DNA of 64,000 bases, taken from assembly GCF_003148565.1 (NCBI RefSeq), contig NZ_QGGL01000006.1:124001-188000 (forward strand). The letters are read 5' to 3'. Positions within the stretch are counted from its first letter, which is position 1; each line of letters starts with the position of its first letter. The notes under the pieces were generated by a model, which saw only the letters and a program-made list of their open reading frames with translations, did not search any database and was not told where the DNA came from. Made by a program: the position numbers and the translations under genes. The stretch is from Tumebacillus permanentifrigoris (GTDB lineage: Bacteria; Bacillota; Bacilli; Tumebacillales; Tumebacillaceae). This document shows positions 53,268-61,444 of the stretch, one piece after another.

Positions 53268-54293
53268 TCATTTCTTTTTCTTGTTGGCCCGCGCCTCGCG
53301 TTCCCACTTGCGCAGATGTGGAGTCGGGTCGAACGCCCATTCCTTGGTGCCGGTGTCGCGATACATGCCGTAATGCAGATGCGGGGCGAACTTGCCGGAC
53401 GTGCCAGGTCGACCATAGCCGCTGGAGCCGACGTAGCCGATCACTTGACCGGGTTTGACCAGCGCACCGCGCTTCATGCCTTTGTCAAAACTCGCGAGAT
53501 GTGCGTAGTAGTGGTACACGTTGTTCAGGTCGCGGATGCCGACCCGCCAGCCCCCGAACTTGTTCCAGCCAGCGACTTCCACCACACCGTAGGCGGTGGA
53601 GAGCACCGGCGTGCCCGTATTGGCAAAAATGTCGCAGCCCTCATGGGAGCGCCGGCCGCCCCAACCGCGCGCATCCCCCCATGTCGATCGGTAGGAGTAG
53701 TTGTAGCGCTGCGGGATCGGGAAGGAGTTTCCACGGAGCACCAACGACCCTTCCGTTTGAAACAGGCGGGCGAATCCGGTGATGCGGTCGACGACGATGC
53801 CGTCCTGATAATAGTTCCACAACGCGTTGCGAACGGCATTTTCATCATTGCCGTCGCGGCCGAGGAACTTCGCCATCGTGTACAGTTCGTCGTCCGGATC
53901 GGTGCGGTTGGCGACTTTGTCCCCGTTGCCATCCTGTCCCATCCCGCCAAACATCTGGATCGTCAGCGGGTTGTTGTCTTGGAGATTCGGGTTGACAGGA
54001 CCGCTCCACTTTTCCGAGGGCATCTCAATTTGGATCGGTGAGACGTTCGGGTTCTCGCGGTTCTTCTTCCAGTGAATGCCCATCTCGTATTGATTGACGG
54101 CCGCGAGGAAGTACCACGGCACGTGTGTTTGTTTCTCAACCTTTTGAAACACGGGCAATTCTTCCTCCACCTGTTGCAACACAGGCAGGTCTTCCTCCGC
54201 TCCCTCCGACTCCGCCGCCGCAGCGGGGAGCGGAACGAGAGACAGCGTCAACAACAAGGGCATCCACAGAGAGACAGACAGCCGTTGGTTCAT
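53268..54293 (-). CDS. Secreted M23 (LytM) peptidase
   Basis: 341 residues. Signal peptide ending PAAAA (about 24-28), an acidic spacer, a lysozyme-like or transglycosylase-like helical region (about 50-190; WYFLAAVNQYEMG, YTMAKFLGRDGND), then the M23 domain with zinc ligands in RSHEGCDIFA (about 216-225) and HLHYG (about 303-307). These enzymes cut peptidoglycan cross-links. Strongly basic KKKK tail. ATG start is at 54293; the ribosome binding site is GAGGTGAG. Confidence 0.88.
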   Translation of the reverse strand: MNQRLSVSLWMPLLLTLSLVPLPAAAAESEGAEEDLPVLQQVEEELPVFQKVEKQTHVPWYFLAAVNQYEMGIHWKKNRENPNVSPIQIEMPSEKWSGPVNPNLQDNNPLTIQMFGGMGQDGNGDKVANRTDPDDELYTMAKFLGRDGNDENAVRNALWNYYQDGIVVDRITGFARLFQTEGSLVLRGNSFPIPQRYNYSYRSTWGDARGWGGRRSHEGCDIFANTGTPVLSTAYGVVEVAGWNKFGGWRVGIRDLNNVYHYYAHLASFDKGMKRGALVKPGQVIGYVGSSGYGRPGTSGKFAPHLHYGMYRDTGTKEWAFDPTPHLRKWEREARANKKKK

Positions 54294-54550
54294 CTACACT
54301 CACCTCGTCACATCTAGCTTGGGGGAAATGATACCGCTAGTGTGTCCCGCATCTACATGAGTTCTCCCAGAGAATATGTGGAAGGCGATTGTTAAGATTG
54401 TGTAAAAACAGGGATTTTGTCGAAAGAGGGCTATTGTCAGATCGACTGGGAACGATAATAATGGGTAAGGGTTCGATTTACAGTCTTCATACATAACCTT
54501 GACAGTTCGTGACTTGCAAAACATTGCCAAACCAAGGAGGCACCCAACTT

Positions 54551-55174
54551 ATGTTGCGATTGGGACCGAGAAATGACGTATTTTTTGATTTGCTGGAGCA
54601 AGAAGTGGACAACCTGCAGCTCGGAGCGAAGTCGTTCGTTGAACTGATGGAGAACTACACGGATGTTGAAGCAAAATTCGATGCGATTCAGGATATTGAG
54701 CATAAAGGCGATGCGATCACTCGCCAGATCATGGAGAAGCTCAACTCGACGTTCGTGACGCCCATTGAGCGTGAGGATATCTCGGCGCTGGCGTTTACGC
54801 TCGATGAGATTCTCGACATCATCACTGGGGTGGCCGACCGTTGCGTGCTGTACCGCATCGGCAAACCGACGCCGGAGATGATCGCGCTTTCGAAAGCGAT
54901 GGAAGGCGCATGCAACGAGTTGGACAAGCTGATCCACATGTTGCGCGAACTGAAGTACGACCGCATCATCGATTTGACCAAAAGTGTCAAGAAGTGGGAG
55001 ATGGAGTCTGACCAGATCTACCGCCGTGCGGTGGCAAAACTGCTCAACGATGATACGCTCCACCCGATCTACGTGATCAAGTGGAAGGAGATCTACGAAA
55101 AGCTCGAGGACGGCGTTGACTTCTGCGAGGATGTATCGAACCTGGTGGAAGGGGTCGTCTTGAAAAATGCATGA
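54551..55174 (+). CDS. DUF47 (PhoU-like) accessory protein of phosphate transport
   Basis: 207 residues, all-helical: NDVFFDLLEQEVDNLQLGAKSFVELM, the IQDIEHKGDAITRQIMEKL motif (about 56-74) and the FVTPIEREDISALAFTLDEILD motif (about 78-98) are typical of DUF47/Pit accessory proteins that control low-affinity phosphate uptake. ATG 54551 follows CCAAGGAGGC. Its end overlaps the transporter gene by eight bases. Confidence 0.9.
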   Translation: MLRLGPRNDVFFDLLEQEVDNLQLGAKSFVELMENYTDVEAKFDAIQDIEHKGDAITRQIMEKLNSTFVTPIEREDISALAFTLDEILDIITGVADRCVLYRIGKPTPEMIALSKAMEGACNELDKLIHMLRELKYDRIIDLTKSVKKWEMESDQIYRRAVAKLLNDDTLHPIYVIKWKEIYEKLEDGVDFCEDVSNLVEGVVLKNA

Positions 55175-56171
55175 CACAAGCTTGTACCTGATCATCGTCG
55201 TCGTGGTCTTGGCGTTGCTGTTTGACTACATCAACGGCTTCCATGATACTGCGAACGCCATTGCGACTTCGATCTCGACCAAAGCGATGAGCCCAAAGGC
55301 GGCGATCATGCTCGCGGCCGTCATGAACTTGCTCGGGGCGCTGTCCTTCACCGGGGTGGCCAAGACGATCGGCAAAGGCATCGCAGACCCGTCGACGCTC
55401 TCGAATGGGATGTGGATCGTAGCGGCGGCGATGATCTCCGCGATCATCTGGAATTTGATCACTTGGTGGTACGGGATTCCGTCCTCCTCGTCGCACGCGC
55501 TGATCGGTTCGTTGACCGGCGCAGTCATCGCGTCCGCCGGTTTTTCACAGATCAACTACACCGGGTTCATCGCGATCCTGAAGTCGTTGGTGCTCTCCCC
55601 GATCATCTCGCTGGCTTTGGGTTTCATCATCATGCTGGCGTTCCTCTGGCTGTTCCGAAACTTTGCGCCTGCGAAGATGACGCGCAACTTCCGGTTCTTC
55701 CAGATTCTCTCGGCGGCGTTCCAAGCGTATCTGCACGGTACCAACGATGCGCAAAAGGCGATGGGGATCATCACGTTTGCCTTGGTAGCAGGTGGCTTCC
55801 AATCGACGATGGACGTTCCGCTGTGGGTAAAAATTGCGGCAGCGGCAGCGATGGCGCTTGGAACGGCGTCTGGCGGGATGCGGATCATCCGCACCGTGGG
55901 GCGCGGGATCATGAAAATGCAGCCCGTGAACGGTTTCGCCGCCGACGTGACTTCTTCGATCGTCATCGGGACGGCGACGTTCCTGAAACTGCCGGTCTCG
56001 ACGACGCATGTCATCTCCTCCGCGATCATGGGGGTAGGGGCAGCGAAGGGTTTTAACAAAGTCAAGTGGGATGTGGCGGGCAAGATCGTGACGACGTGGA
56101 TCATCACGTTGCCGATCACGGCGGTGCTCTCCGCGCTGATCTACTGGCTGTTGGGCGTCTTTTTCTTCTAG
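55167..56171 (+). CDS. pit: PiT family inorganic phosphate transporter
   Basis: 334 residues, about ten membrane helices in two homologous halves. The duplicated PiT signatures GFHDTANAIATSISTKAMSP (about 23-42) and HGTNDAQKAMGII (about 190-202) hold the phosphate- and cation-binding residues. Overlaps the DUF47 gene by eight bases, giving a coupled two-gene operon that ends at a terminator. Such PiT carriers move metal-phosphate with protons. Confidence 0.92.
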   Translation: MHDTSLYLIIVVVVLALLFDYINGFHDTANAIATSISTKAMSPKAAIMLAAVMNLLGALSFTGVAKTIGKGIADPSTLSNGMWIVAAAMISAIIWNLITWWYGIPSSSSHALIGSLTGAVIASAGFSQINYTGFIAILKSLVLSPIISLALGFIIMLAFLWLFRNFAPAKMTRNFRFFQILSAAFQAYLHGTNDAQKAMGIITFALVAGGFQSTMDVPLWVKIAAAAAMALGTASGGMRIIRTVGRGIMKMQPVNGFAADVTSSIVIGTATFLKLPVSTTHVISSAIMGVGAAKGFNKVKWDVAGKIVTTWIITLPITAVLSALIYWLLGVFFF

Positions 56172-56176
56172 TGATC

Positions 56177-56209
56177 AAAAACCTTCGCCAGAGATGGCGG
56201 AGGTTTTTT
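56177..56209 (+). terminator. Terminator after pit
   Basis: AAAAACCTtCGCC-agagat-GGCGgAGGTTTTTT. Confidence 0.85.
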
Positions 56210-56295
56210 GTGTGTCATGAATACAATGAATTACCAGTTCCCATACTAGTCAATGTGTAGAAACACAGATGCTACATATTTGGAGGGACACATTG

Positions 56296-57378
56296 ATGAA
56301 TCAACAGTATGGGAATCAGTACGGCAACACCCAAAATTCACAATTCAACCAAGGTGGCTTCCAGCAAGGCGTTTCCCAGCAACAACTGGATCGCATCCAT
56401 CAAAACTCGCTGTTCAACGGTCAAGAAACCAGCTACAACAACGCACAAGTGCAACGAATCCATGCACAATCGATGCAAAACGGCACGATGGCGAATCCTC
56501 AAGTAAATAACTACGCGCAACAGCAACAAGGCTTCGGCGGCGGACAAACCTTCTCCAACCAAGCATTCAGCAACCAAGGAATGAGCAACCAACAGTTCCA
56601 ACAAGGCGTGTCCCAACAACAGATCGACCGCATCCACCAAGCGTCGCTGTTCAACGGTCAAGAGACCCAATACAGCACGCCGCAAGTCCAACGCATCCAT
56701 GCTGCTTCGATGCAAAACGGCACGATGGCAAACCCGCAAGTCAACTCCTACGCACAGCAACAACAAGGCTTCGGTGGTGGCCAAACCTTCAGCAACCAAG
56801 CCTATATGAACCAAGGCAACACCAACCAAGGTTACACCCAAGGCCTGAGCAACCAACAGTACCAACAAGGCGTTACCCAGCAACAACTCGACCGCATCCA
56901 GCAAGCCACCATGCAAGGCGGCACCCTGGCACAACCGCAACTGAGCAACTTCGGCGGTCAAACCTTCACCAACCAAGGGTTCAACACCCAAGGCATGAGC
57001 AACCAACAGTTCCAACAAGGCGTGTCCCAACAACAGCTCGACCGCATCCACCAAGCGTCGCTGTACAACGGGCAAGAAACCCAGTACAGCTCTCCGCAAG
57101 TCCAACGCATCCATGCCCAATCGATGCAAAACGGTACGATGGCGAACCCGCAAGTCAACTCCTACGCACAGCAACAACAAGGCACTGGCTTCGGTCAAGG
57201 CCTGAGCGCGCAATCCTTTGGCGGCACCGCCTTCAACCAAGTGATGTCTGCAGATGCAGGAATTCGTGATGCAGAAGGCCGGACCGATGTGTACCCGCAA
57301 GCTCTGTACACCGGCCGCAACCAGTACGACACCGTCAACACCAACGTCTTGAACCAGATGGTTGGCCGCCAGTTCTAA
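56296..57378 (+). CDS. Gln/Asn-rich tandem-repeat protein (prion-like)
   Basis: 360 residues, about a quarter Gln (89 by my count), few charges, no Cys, no signal peptide or membrane helix. Seven units of about 21 residues follow the pattern (L/V)-(D/Q)-R-I-(H/Q)-x2-(S/T)-(L/M)-x-(N/G)-G. They come as a/b pairs: LDRIHQNSLFNGQET then VQRIHAQSMQNGTMANPQ, separated by QQQQGFGGGQTFSNQ linkers. The third block is a single hybrid unit (LDRIQQATMQGGTLAQPQ), as if one a/b junction was deleted. A non-repeated end (DAEGRTDVYPQALYTGRNQ) closes it. ATG 56296 follows GGAGGGAC. A spore-coat or assembly role is only a guess. Confidence 0.75.
   Translation: MNQQYGNQYGNTQNSQFNQGGFQQGVSQQQLDRIHQNSLFNGQETSYNNAQVQRIHAQSMQNGTMANPQVNNYAQQQQGFGGGQTFSNQAFSNQGMSNQQFQQGVSQQQIDRIHQASLFNGQETQYSTPQVQRIHAASMQNGTMANPQVNSYAQQQQGFGGGQTFSNQAYMNQGNTNQGYTQGLSNQQYQQGVTQQQLDRIQQATMQGGTLAQPQLSNFGGQTFTNQGFNTQGMSNQQFQQGVSQQQLDRIHQASLYNGQETQYSSPQVQRIHAQSMQNGTMANPQVNSYAQQQQGTGFGQGLSAQSFGGTAFNQVMSADAGIRDAEGRTDVYPQALYTGRNQYDTVNTNVLNQMVGRQF
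56337..57180 (+). repeat. DNA-level tandem repeats inside the Gln-rich gene
   Basis: Four blocks of about 200 bases recur (starting near 56361, 56592, 56856 and 57000), with near-identical stretches such as CAACAGTTCCAACAAGGCGT. The third block is shortened. Such repeats can change number by recombination. Confidence 0.75.
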
Positions 57379-57396
57379 TCCAACGGTGGACCACTT

Positions 57397-57440
57397 AAAA
57401 AGTGGCAGACAAGGGAATTCCCTTGTCTGCCACTTTTTTT
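57397..57440 (+). terminator. Very strong terminator after the Gln-rich gene
   Basis: A 44-base region in which AAAAAGTGGCAGACAAGGGAA is followed by its exact reverse complement and then three more Ts; the stem centre is GAATTC. Confidence 0.95.
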
Positions 57441-57521
57441 TGCGATTAAAAAGGAAAACTCTCCACACAAATCGAACTTAATTTATATACAACTTAGAGT
57501 TTCGGAAGGGGCCGCCTCATC

Positions 57522-58045
57522 ATGGATCAACTCGCAAAATATGCACAGGAGTTGGACACCTACGTTCGCACTGACAGTTTCCCGCTGGGGATCAAAGTGT
57601 TCAAGCAGGAAGCGGACATCCCCGCCAAGGCGAAGCGTCCGTTGCGCGATCTCCAAAACCGCATCACGATCTGCCAAGGCATCTCGATGGCACGGCGCTA
57701 TGGTTGGACGCTTGCGATGGGCGCTGATGACCTGTCCTGTCCGATCGCGCTGACCGCATTTGGCTTGGAGCCCGTGTTGCCGTATTACGAAGAGGGGACG
57801 CTCGCCTGCGGCATGTATGTCGACTCGCCGGAGGCGGGCGCCCTGACGGAAGCGGACGTTCCGAAGTTCTCTCCAGAGGAAAGCGGTACGATCGTGGTCG
57901 GGCCATATTGTCGGACGGCTTGCACTTCACGCAAAAAGGTGGCATCCGCTACCCGATCCCGCACTTCCTGCGCTACGAAGCTGAGTTCCCAGCGACCTAT
58001 GAGAAACTGATGGAGCTGTTTCAACAACACACACCGAAAGGGTGA
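57522..58045 (+). pseudogene. DUF169 family protein, internally deleted and frameshifted
   Basis: The first about 127 residues (MDQLAKYAQELDTYVRTDSF... ending EESGTIVVGP) match the start of DUF169 proteins, normally about 230-260 residues. Immediately after, near 57900, the protein sense switches to the +1 frame, where the usual end is legible: SDGLHFTQKGGIRYPIPH... EKLMELFQQHTPKG, stop at 58043-58045. The central part of the family is missing. A deletion of roughly 80-100 codons that is not a multiple of three explains both facts. ATG 57522 follows CGGAAGGGG. If translated in frame 1 it would give a nonsense tail to 58010. Confidence 0.7.
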
Positions 58046-58051
58046 TTTTGT

Positions 58052-58369
58052 ATGAACCAGACGAAAGTGCAAGTCGAAGGTGTCCTGCTCTCAGACCCAT
58101 TTCCGTACAACAGCTTTGAAGAGGGCCAGGAGATCTATCTCGCGAAGTTCTGTCCGAACGAACCGTTGAAAGTGTTGGAAGGCAGCCATGTGCAAGAGCT
58201 CTTCCTCCACCTCGGGCTCAAACTGCCTACGGGACTGACCGAAGGCCAGCGAGTATCGGTAGTCGGTGCGCTCACTGAACGCAGGATGGTGACGCGCTCA
58301 GGAAAAGTCAGCCGCAGCGGCGTGTTTCAGATCATCGTAGAGGATCTTCAGCCCGCGAAAACGGAGTAG
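58052..58369 (+). CDS. Small OB-fold-like protein of unknown function
   Basis: 105 residues, beta-rich: VQVEGVLLSDPF... IYLAKFCPNEPLKVLEGSHV... EGQRVSVVGALTERRMVTRSGK... VFQIIVEDLQPAKTE. The strand pattern, including a V-G-x-L-T-x-R turn, resembles single OB folds that bind nucleic acid, but no family is recognised. ATG 58052 is seven bases after the decayed DUF169 gene. The PCP-reductase-domain gene follows after 12 bases, so they are probably cotranscribed. Confidence 0.6.
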   Translation: MNQTKVQVEGVLLSDPFPYNSFEEGQEIYLAKFCPNEPLKVLEGSHVQELFLHLGLKLPTGLTEGQRVSVVGALTERRMVTRSGKVSRSGVFQIIVEDLQPAKTE

Positions 58370-58381
58370 GAGGACGAGCAA

Positions 58382-58654
58382 ATGAAATTCGAGGCAAAAG
58401 CAAAAACCCTGTTGGACGAACTGGTGGCACCGTTCCCGTTCCTGATGCGCGCGATGGCGAAAAAGATGATCGAAGGCAAAGTGGCGGACGAGGCGAACAA
58501 AGCTGGTCACACGGAAGCGACCGTCGATGACGTCGTGCGCGGTTACATCGTCATGGGTCTGGCTCGTGGCAACGATGTGGAGAAAATCAAATCGTCGCTC
58601 GTCGGCAAAGTCGAGGACGTTTCCAAGTACGACGACATGTTCGTACAGGCGTAA
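58382..58654 (+). CDS. PCP-reductase-domain small protein, copy 1
   Basis: 90 residues. KTLLDELVAPFPFLMRAMAKKMIEGKVADEANKAG followed by TVDDVVRGYIVMG resembles the PCP_red domain (PF08369), the C-terminal helical module of light-independent protochlorophyllide reductase subunit B, which also occurs as a stand-alone protein in non-photosynthetic bacteria. No photosynthesis genes are present. ATG 58382 follows GTAGGAGGACGAG. A paralogue lies 100 bases downstream with its own ribosome binding site and terminator. Confidence 0.7.
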   Translation: MKFEAKAKTLLDELVAPFPFLMRAMAKKMIEGKVADEANKAGHTEATVDDVVRGYIVMGLARGNDVEKIKSSLVGKVEDVSKYDDMFVQA

Positions 58655-58658
58655 TTTG

Positions 58659-58698
58659 CAAAAAGAGCAGGACCGGATGCGGTCCTGCTCTTTTTTTT
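58659..58698 (+). terminator. Terminator after PCP-domain copy 1
   Basis: AAAAAGAGCAGGACCggatgcGGTCCTGCTCTTTTTTTT. Confidence 0.9.
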
Positions 58699-58755
58699 CT
58701 GCCCATAAAGGGGTACACTAGAAAAGAATTCTAATGCAGCAGGAGGAAACGACAC

Positions 58756-59028
58756 GTGGAATATACGAAACAATCGAAGGAACTCTTGGACGAGCTGTTG
58801 AGCCCGATCCCATTCATGGTACGCCCGATGGCGAAAAAGATGATCGAGAAGCAGATCTTCGCGGAAGCACAAAAGGCCGGCCACAGCACAGTGGACGACG
58901 AGGATGTGCTGCGCGGCTACATCATCGCAGGTGCAAAAAAAGAAGCGGATCGCGATCGCATGAAAAAGTTTTTGACCGACAAAGGGTACGACCTCGCACA
59001 GTACGAGGAACTGTTTGTCGAAGCATAA
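58756..59028 (+). CDS. PCP-reductase-domain small protein, copy 2
   Basis: 90 residues and clearly paralogous to the gene at 58382: SKELLDELLSPIPFMVRPMAKKMIEKQIFAEAQKAGH, then DDEDVLRGYIIAGAKKE and the shared end (Y-x2-L/M-F-V-x-A). GTG 58756 follows GCAGGAGGAAACG. It has separate flanking terminators, so it is an independent transcription unit created by duplication. Confidence 0.7.
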   Translation: MEYTKQSKELLDELLSPIPFMVRPMAKKMIEKQIFAEAQKAGHSTVDDEDVLRGYIIAGAKKEADRDRMKKFLTDKGYDLAQYEELFVEA

Positions 59029-59067
59029 AAAGGAGCACAAGCCGCATGCGGCTTGTGCTCTTTTTTT
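59026..59067. terminator. Terminator after PCP-domain copy 2
   Basis: AAAAAGGAGCACAAGCCGCATGCGGCTTGTGCTCTTTTTTT, nearly perfect palindrome; also serves the convergent lipoprotein gene. Confidence 0.92.
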
Positions 59068-59075
59068 GTTGCCGG

Positions 59076-59702
59076 TTAGCGGGTGTCCACGTTCCAGTAC
59101 GGGTTGCCGTTGAAACCGAAGCCGCGGACTTGGACGAAACGGGAGTCAAAGCCCGGACGGACGAGGATGAACCCACGGCTGTGCGAGACATCGAGACGTT
59201 CCGTTTTGCCATCGCGGTAGTCGACTTGAATCGTATCGATGAACGGGTTGTAGACACGACCTGCCAGCACGCCATAGCCGTTGTTGATCCCGCTGTTCGG
59301 CGGGATGGCGCGCACGACGACGAGGTCTTGGGACGGATCGGACACGGTGAGCGGCCAATGTGCTTGATAGAGCACGATCGAGCCGTCGGCGCGGCGTCCG
59401 GCAAAAGCGAGACCGTCGTTGTTGGGGATGGTATAGAGAACATAAGTGCCGTTGGGTGTGTCCTTGGTGTCGAGGATGCGGAAGTCTTTTTGGGACGTGG
59501 TCGGCACGGTGAGCGTGCGGAACAGTTCCACTTCGAAGGACTTGAGATCGGTGCTGCGCAAGGGGGAGGTGAGGCCCCCGTTTTGAACTTGTTGGATCTT
59601 GGCTCCTTGCTGTACATCCGAGTTTTTGCCGCAGCCGGACAACGCGACGCTCACGGTGAGCAGGGCGGCGAACAGGAGCTTCGAGAGGCGTGCGAACTTC
59701 AT
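59076..59702 (-). CDS. Predicted lipoprotein of unknown function
   Basis: 208 residues. Signal peptide with lipobox VALSGC (Cys near residue 24), so lipid-anchored on the outer face of the membrane. The mature part is beta-rich (GTYVLYTIPNNDGLAFAGRRADGSIVLYQAHWPL; VDYRDGKTERLDVSHSRGFILVRPGF, quoted in part) with no catalytic motif recognised. ATG start at 59702 follows AGGAGGGTTG. Divergent from the ferritin-like gene. Confidence 0.75.
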   Translation of the reverse strand: MKFARLSKLLFAALLTVSVALSGCGKNSDVQQGAKIQQVQNGGLTSPLRSTDLKSFEVELFRTLTVPTTSQKDFRILDTKDTPNGTYVLYTIPNNDGLAFAGRRADGSIVLYQAHWPLTVSDPSQDLVVVRAIPPNSGINNGYGVLAGRVYNPFIDTIQVDYRDGKTERLDVSHSRGFILVRPGFDSRFVQVRGFGFNGNPYWNVDTR

Positions 59703-59847
59703 GACAACCCTCCTCCTTTTGTCGATAGTGTGCCCGGAATGTATGGAGCAAATCCTGCGTGCGTGTCGTTGTTTGCAAGAACCTCTGCTCGATGTGCTGA
59801 ATAGGCTAGGTATTGTCTTCGTTGAATGTCGAGAGGGAGGCTACTAG

Positions 59848-60333
59848 ATGAACGATCAATCGAATCTGGGAAACTATGGACTTTGGTATTATCCTGTGGC
59901 TTTACCGATGGAGACCATCGTTCGAGGACAGGTCTCTCAAAATCTACTCGAAAATGTAGCCAAAGCAACCAACGCTGAATACAATGCCATCCGCGCCTAT
60001 GAAGCGTTGGTACAACTTGCACCGAACAAGGAGTTCGCGGGTATCATCACCAACATCAGAAATGACGAGATCGCTCACTTTCGGAACTTTTCACAGATTT
60101 TCTCCGTCCTGACCAAAGGGCGACAACCTCAACTTACCTCGAATCCACTTCCGACGAATTTCAGAGTCGGTGTGGAGGAATCGATTCGAGACGAATTGGA
60201 AGATTCGAAGTTTTACCAAGAGACCACAAAGTTCACAACCGATCAGAGAATCCTAACGACCTTGCGAGATGCATCCGCAGACGAAGCACGCCATGCAACT
60301 TGGTTCTCGTACATCTGGAGTAGGACTCCGTAG
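59848..60333 (+). CDS. Ferritin-like di-iron protein (YhjR-like)
   Basis: 161 residues. After about 25 N-terminal residues a four-helix bundle carries the di-iron ligands: E44, E74-x2-H77 (NDEIAHF), an acidic helix at 110-118, and E146-x2-H149 (ADEARHATWF). This is the ferritin-like/rubrerythrin pattern without a rubredoxin domain; B. subtilis YhjR is a similar spore-coat-associated protein. Base composition is lower in GC than its neighbours. ATG 59848 follows AGAGGGAGGC. Confidence 0.75.
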   Translation: MNDQSNLGNYGLWYYPVALPMETIVRGQVSQNLLENVAKATNAEYNAIRAYEALVQLAPNKEFAGIITNIRNDEIAHFRNFSQIFSVLTKGRQPQLTSNPLPTNFRVGVEESIRDELEDSKFYQETTKFTTDQRILTTLRDASADEARHATWFSYIWSRTP

Positions 60334-60380
60334 TCCATTTCGCAAAAAGACAAGCCTTCTCTCATCTGAAGACTTTCGTG

Positions 60381-60421
60381 AAAAAAACAACCATCTGCAC
60401 ATGCAGACGGTTGTTTTTTTC
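60381..60421. terminator. Terminator between the ferritin-like gene and htpX
   Basis: AAAAAAACAACCatCTGCAcaTGCAGacGGTTGTTTTTTT. Confidence 0.9.
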
Positions 60422-60435
60422 TTGCAGATTGTGTT

Positions 60436-61281
60436 TTAGAATCTCATTCCACGCAGGCGGGATACGCGCTCCTGAATCGGGGGATGGGTGGAGAACAGGC
60501 TGGTGAGCCCGGAACCTTTGAACGGAAACACGATCATCAAGTGTGAGGTCGAAGGTTGCATTCCGATTGGCGGGATGTGGTGCGCCGCTTGTTCGAGTTT
60601 GACCAAGGCGTTGGCGAGAGCGTGCGGGTTGCCGCAGATCTGAGCACCTAGCGCGTCGGCTTTGTACTCGCGGGAACGGGAGATCGCCATCTGGATCAGC
60701 AGCGCGGCAATCGGGCCGACGATCATCATGACGAGGGTACCGACGATCCCGAGCGGGTTGTCCTCGTCGTCACGTGAGCCGCCCAACAGCATCGTCCATT
60801 GCAGGGCATTCGAGATCCATGTGATCGCCCCGGCAAAAATGGCGGCGAGCGTGGAGATCAGCACGTCGCGGTTTTTGATATGCGCGAGTTCGTGTGCGAG
60901 GACGCCTTCCAGCTCCTCCGGTGAGAGGATTTGCAGGATGCCTTCGGTAACCGCGACTGCGGAGTTTGCAGGGTTTCTTCCTGTTGCGAACGCGTTCGGC
61001 TGCGGGCTTGGTTGCAAGTACAATTTCGGCATCGGAAGCCCGGCGTTTTGGGTCAATCGGTACATAATATGGAACAGTTGCGGCGCTTCTTGCTCAGACA
61101 GTTCGCGGGAACGAGTCATGCGAATCGCGATGGAAGCGGAGAACCAGTACGAGAAAAAGTTGATGCCGATGGCCATCAGCAGGAACAACGTCGCTCCGCC
61201 ACGCCCGCCGATCAGAGAACCCATCAGAACCATCAGCACTGTCAGCAACGCCATCAGAAACCAGGTCTTCAAGGTGTTCAT
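60436..61281 (-). CDS. htpX: HtpX-family membrane zinc metalloprotease
   Basis: 281 residues. Four membrane helices, the zinc site HELAHIKNRD (about residues 129-138) between helices two and three and the downstream Glu in SREYKADALGA (about 205-215). PQPNAFATGR (about 90) is also conserved. HtpX removes misfolded membrane proteins. The start ATG is at 61281 with AAGGAG upstream on the minus strand. Confidence 0.93.
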   Translation of the reverse strand: MNTLKTWFLMALLTVLMVLMGSLIGGRGGATLFLLMAIGINFFSYWFSASIAIRMTRSRELSEQEAPQLFHIMYRLTQNAGLPMPKLYLQPSPQPNAFATGRNPANSAVAVTEGILQILSPEELEGVLAHELAHIKNRDVLISTLAAIFAGAITWISNALQWTMLLGGSRDDEDNPLGIVGTLVMMIVGPIAALLIQMAISRSREYKADALGAQICGNPHALANALVKLEQAAHHIPPIGMQPSTSHLMIVFPFKGSGLTSLFSTHPPIQERVSRLRGMRF

Positions 61282-61376
61282 GTAGTTCGTTCAGCTCCTT
61301 ATTTGATTCGATACAGATAGGTTGTTCATCCTGTTATACGCAGCACCTCGGGAAAAGTTTCACCGACGTACAAAAT

Positions 61377-61405
61377 TTGTTCTTAGATAAGAACTATCCT
61401 ATAAT
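61377..61405 (+). promoter_or_regulatory. Promoter with overlapping palindromic operator
   Basis: TTGTTC (61377-61382), 17-base spacer, TATAAT (61400-61405). A perfect palindrome GTTCTTA-ga-TAAGAAC (61379-61394) covers the -35 and most of the spacer, the usual place for a repressor site. Confidence 0.75.
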
Positions 61406-61444
61406 TAGAGAAGCAACTCAGATCGGATAGAGGAGCAATCTACG

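Noticed and set aside
56337-57180. Regularly spaced repeats considered as a CRISPR array
   Set aside because: The repeats are in-frame coding units of the Gln-rich protein, about 200 bases long, without unique spacers of constant size.
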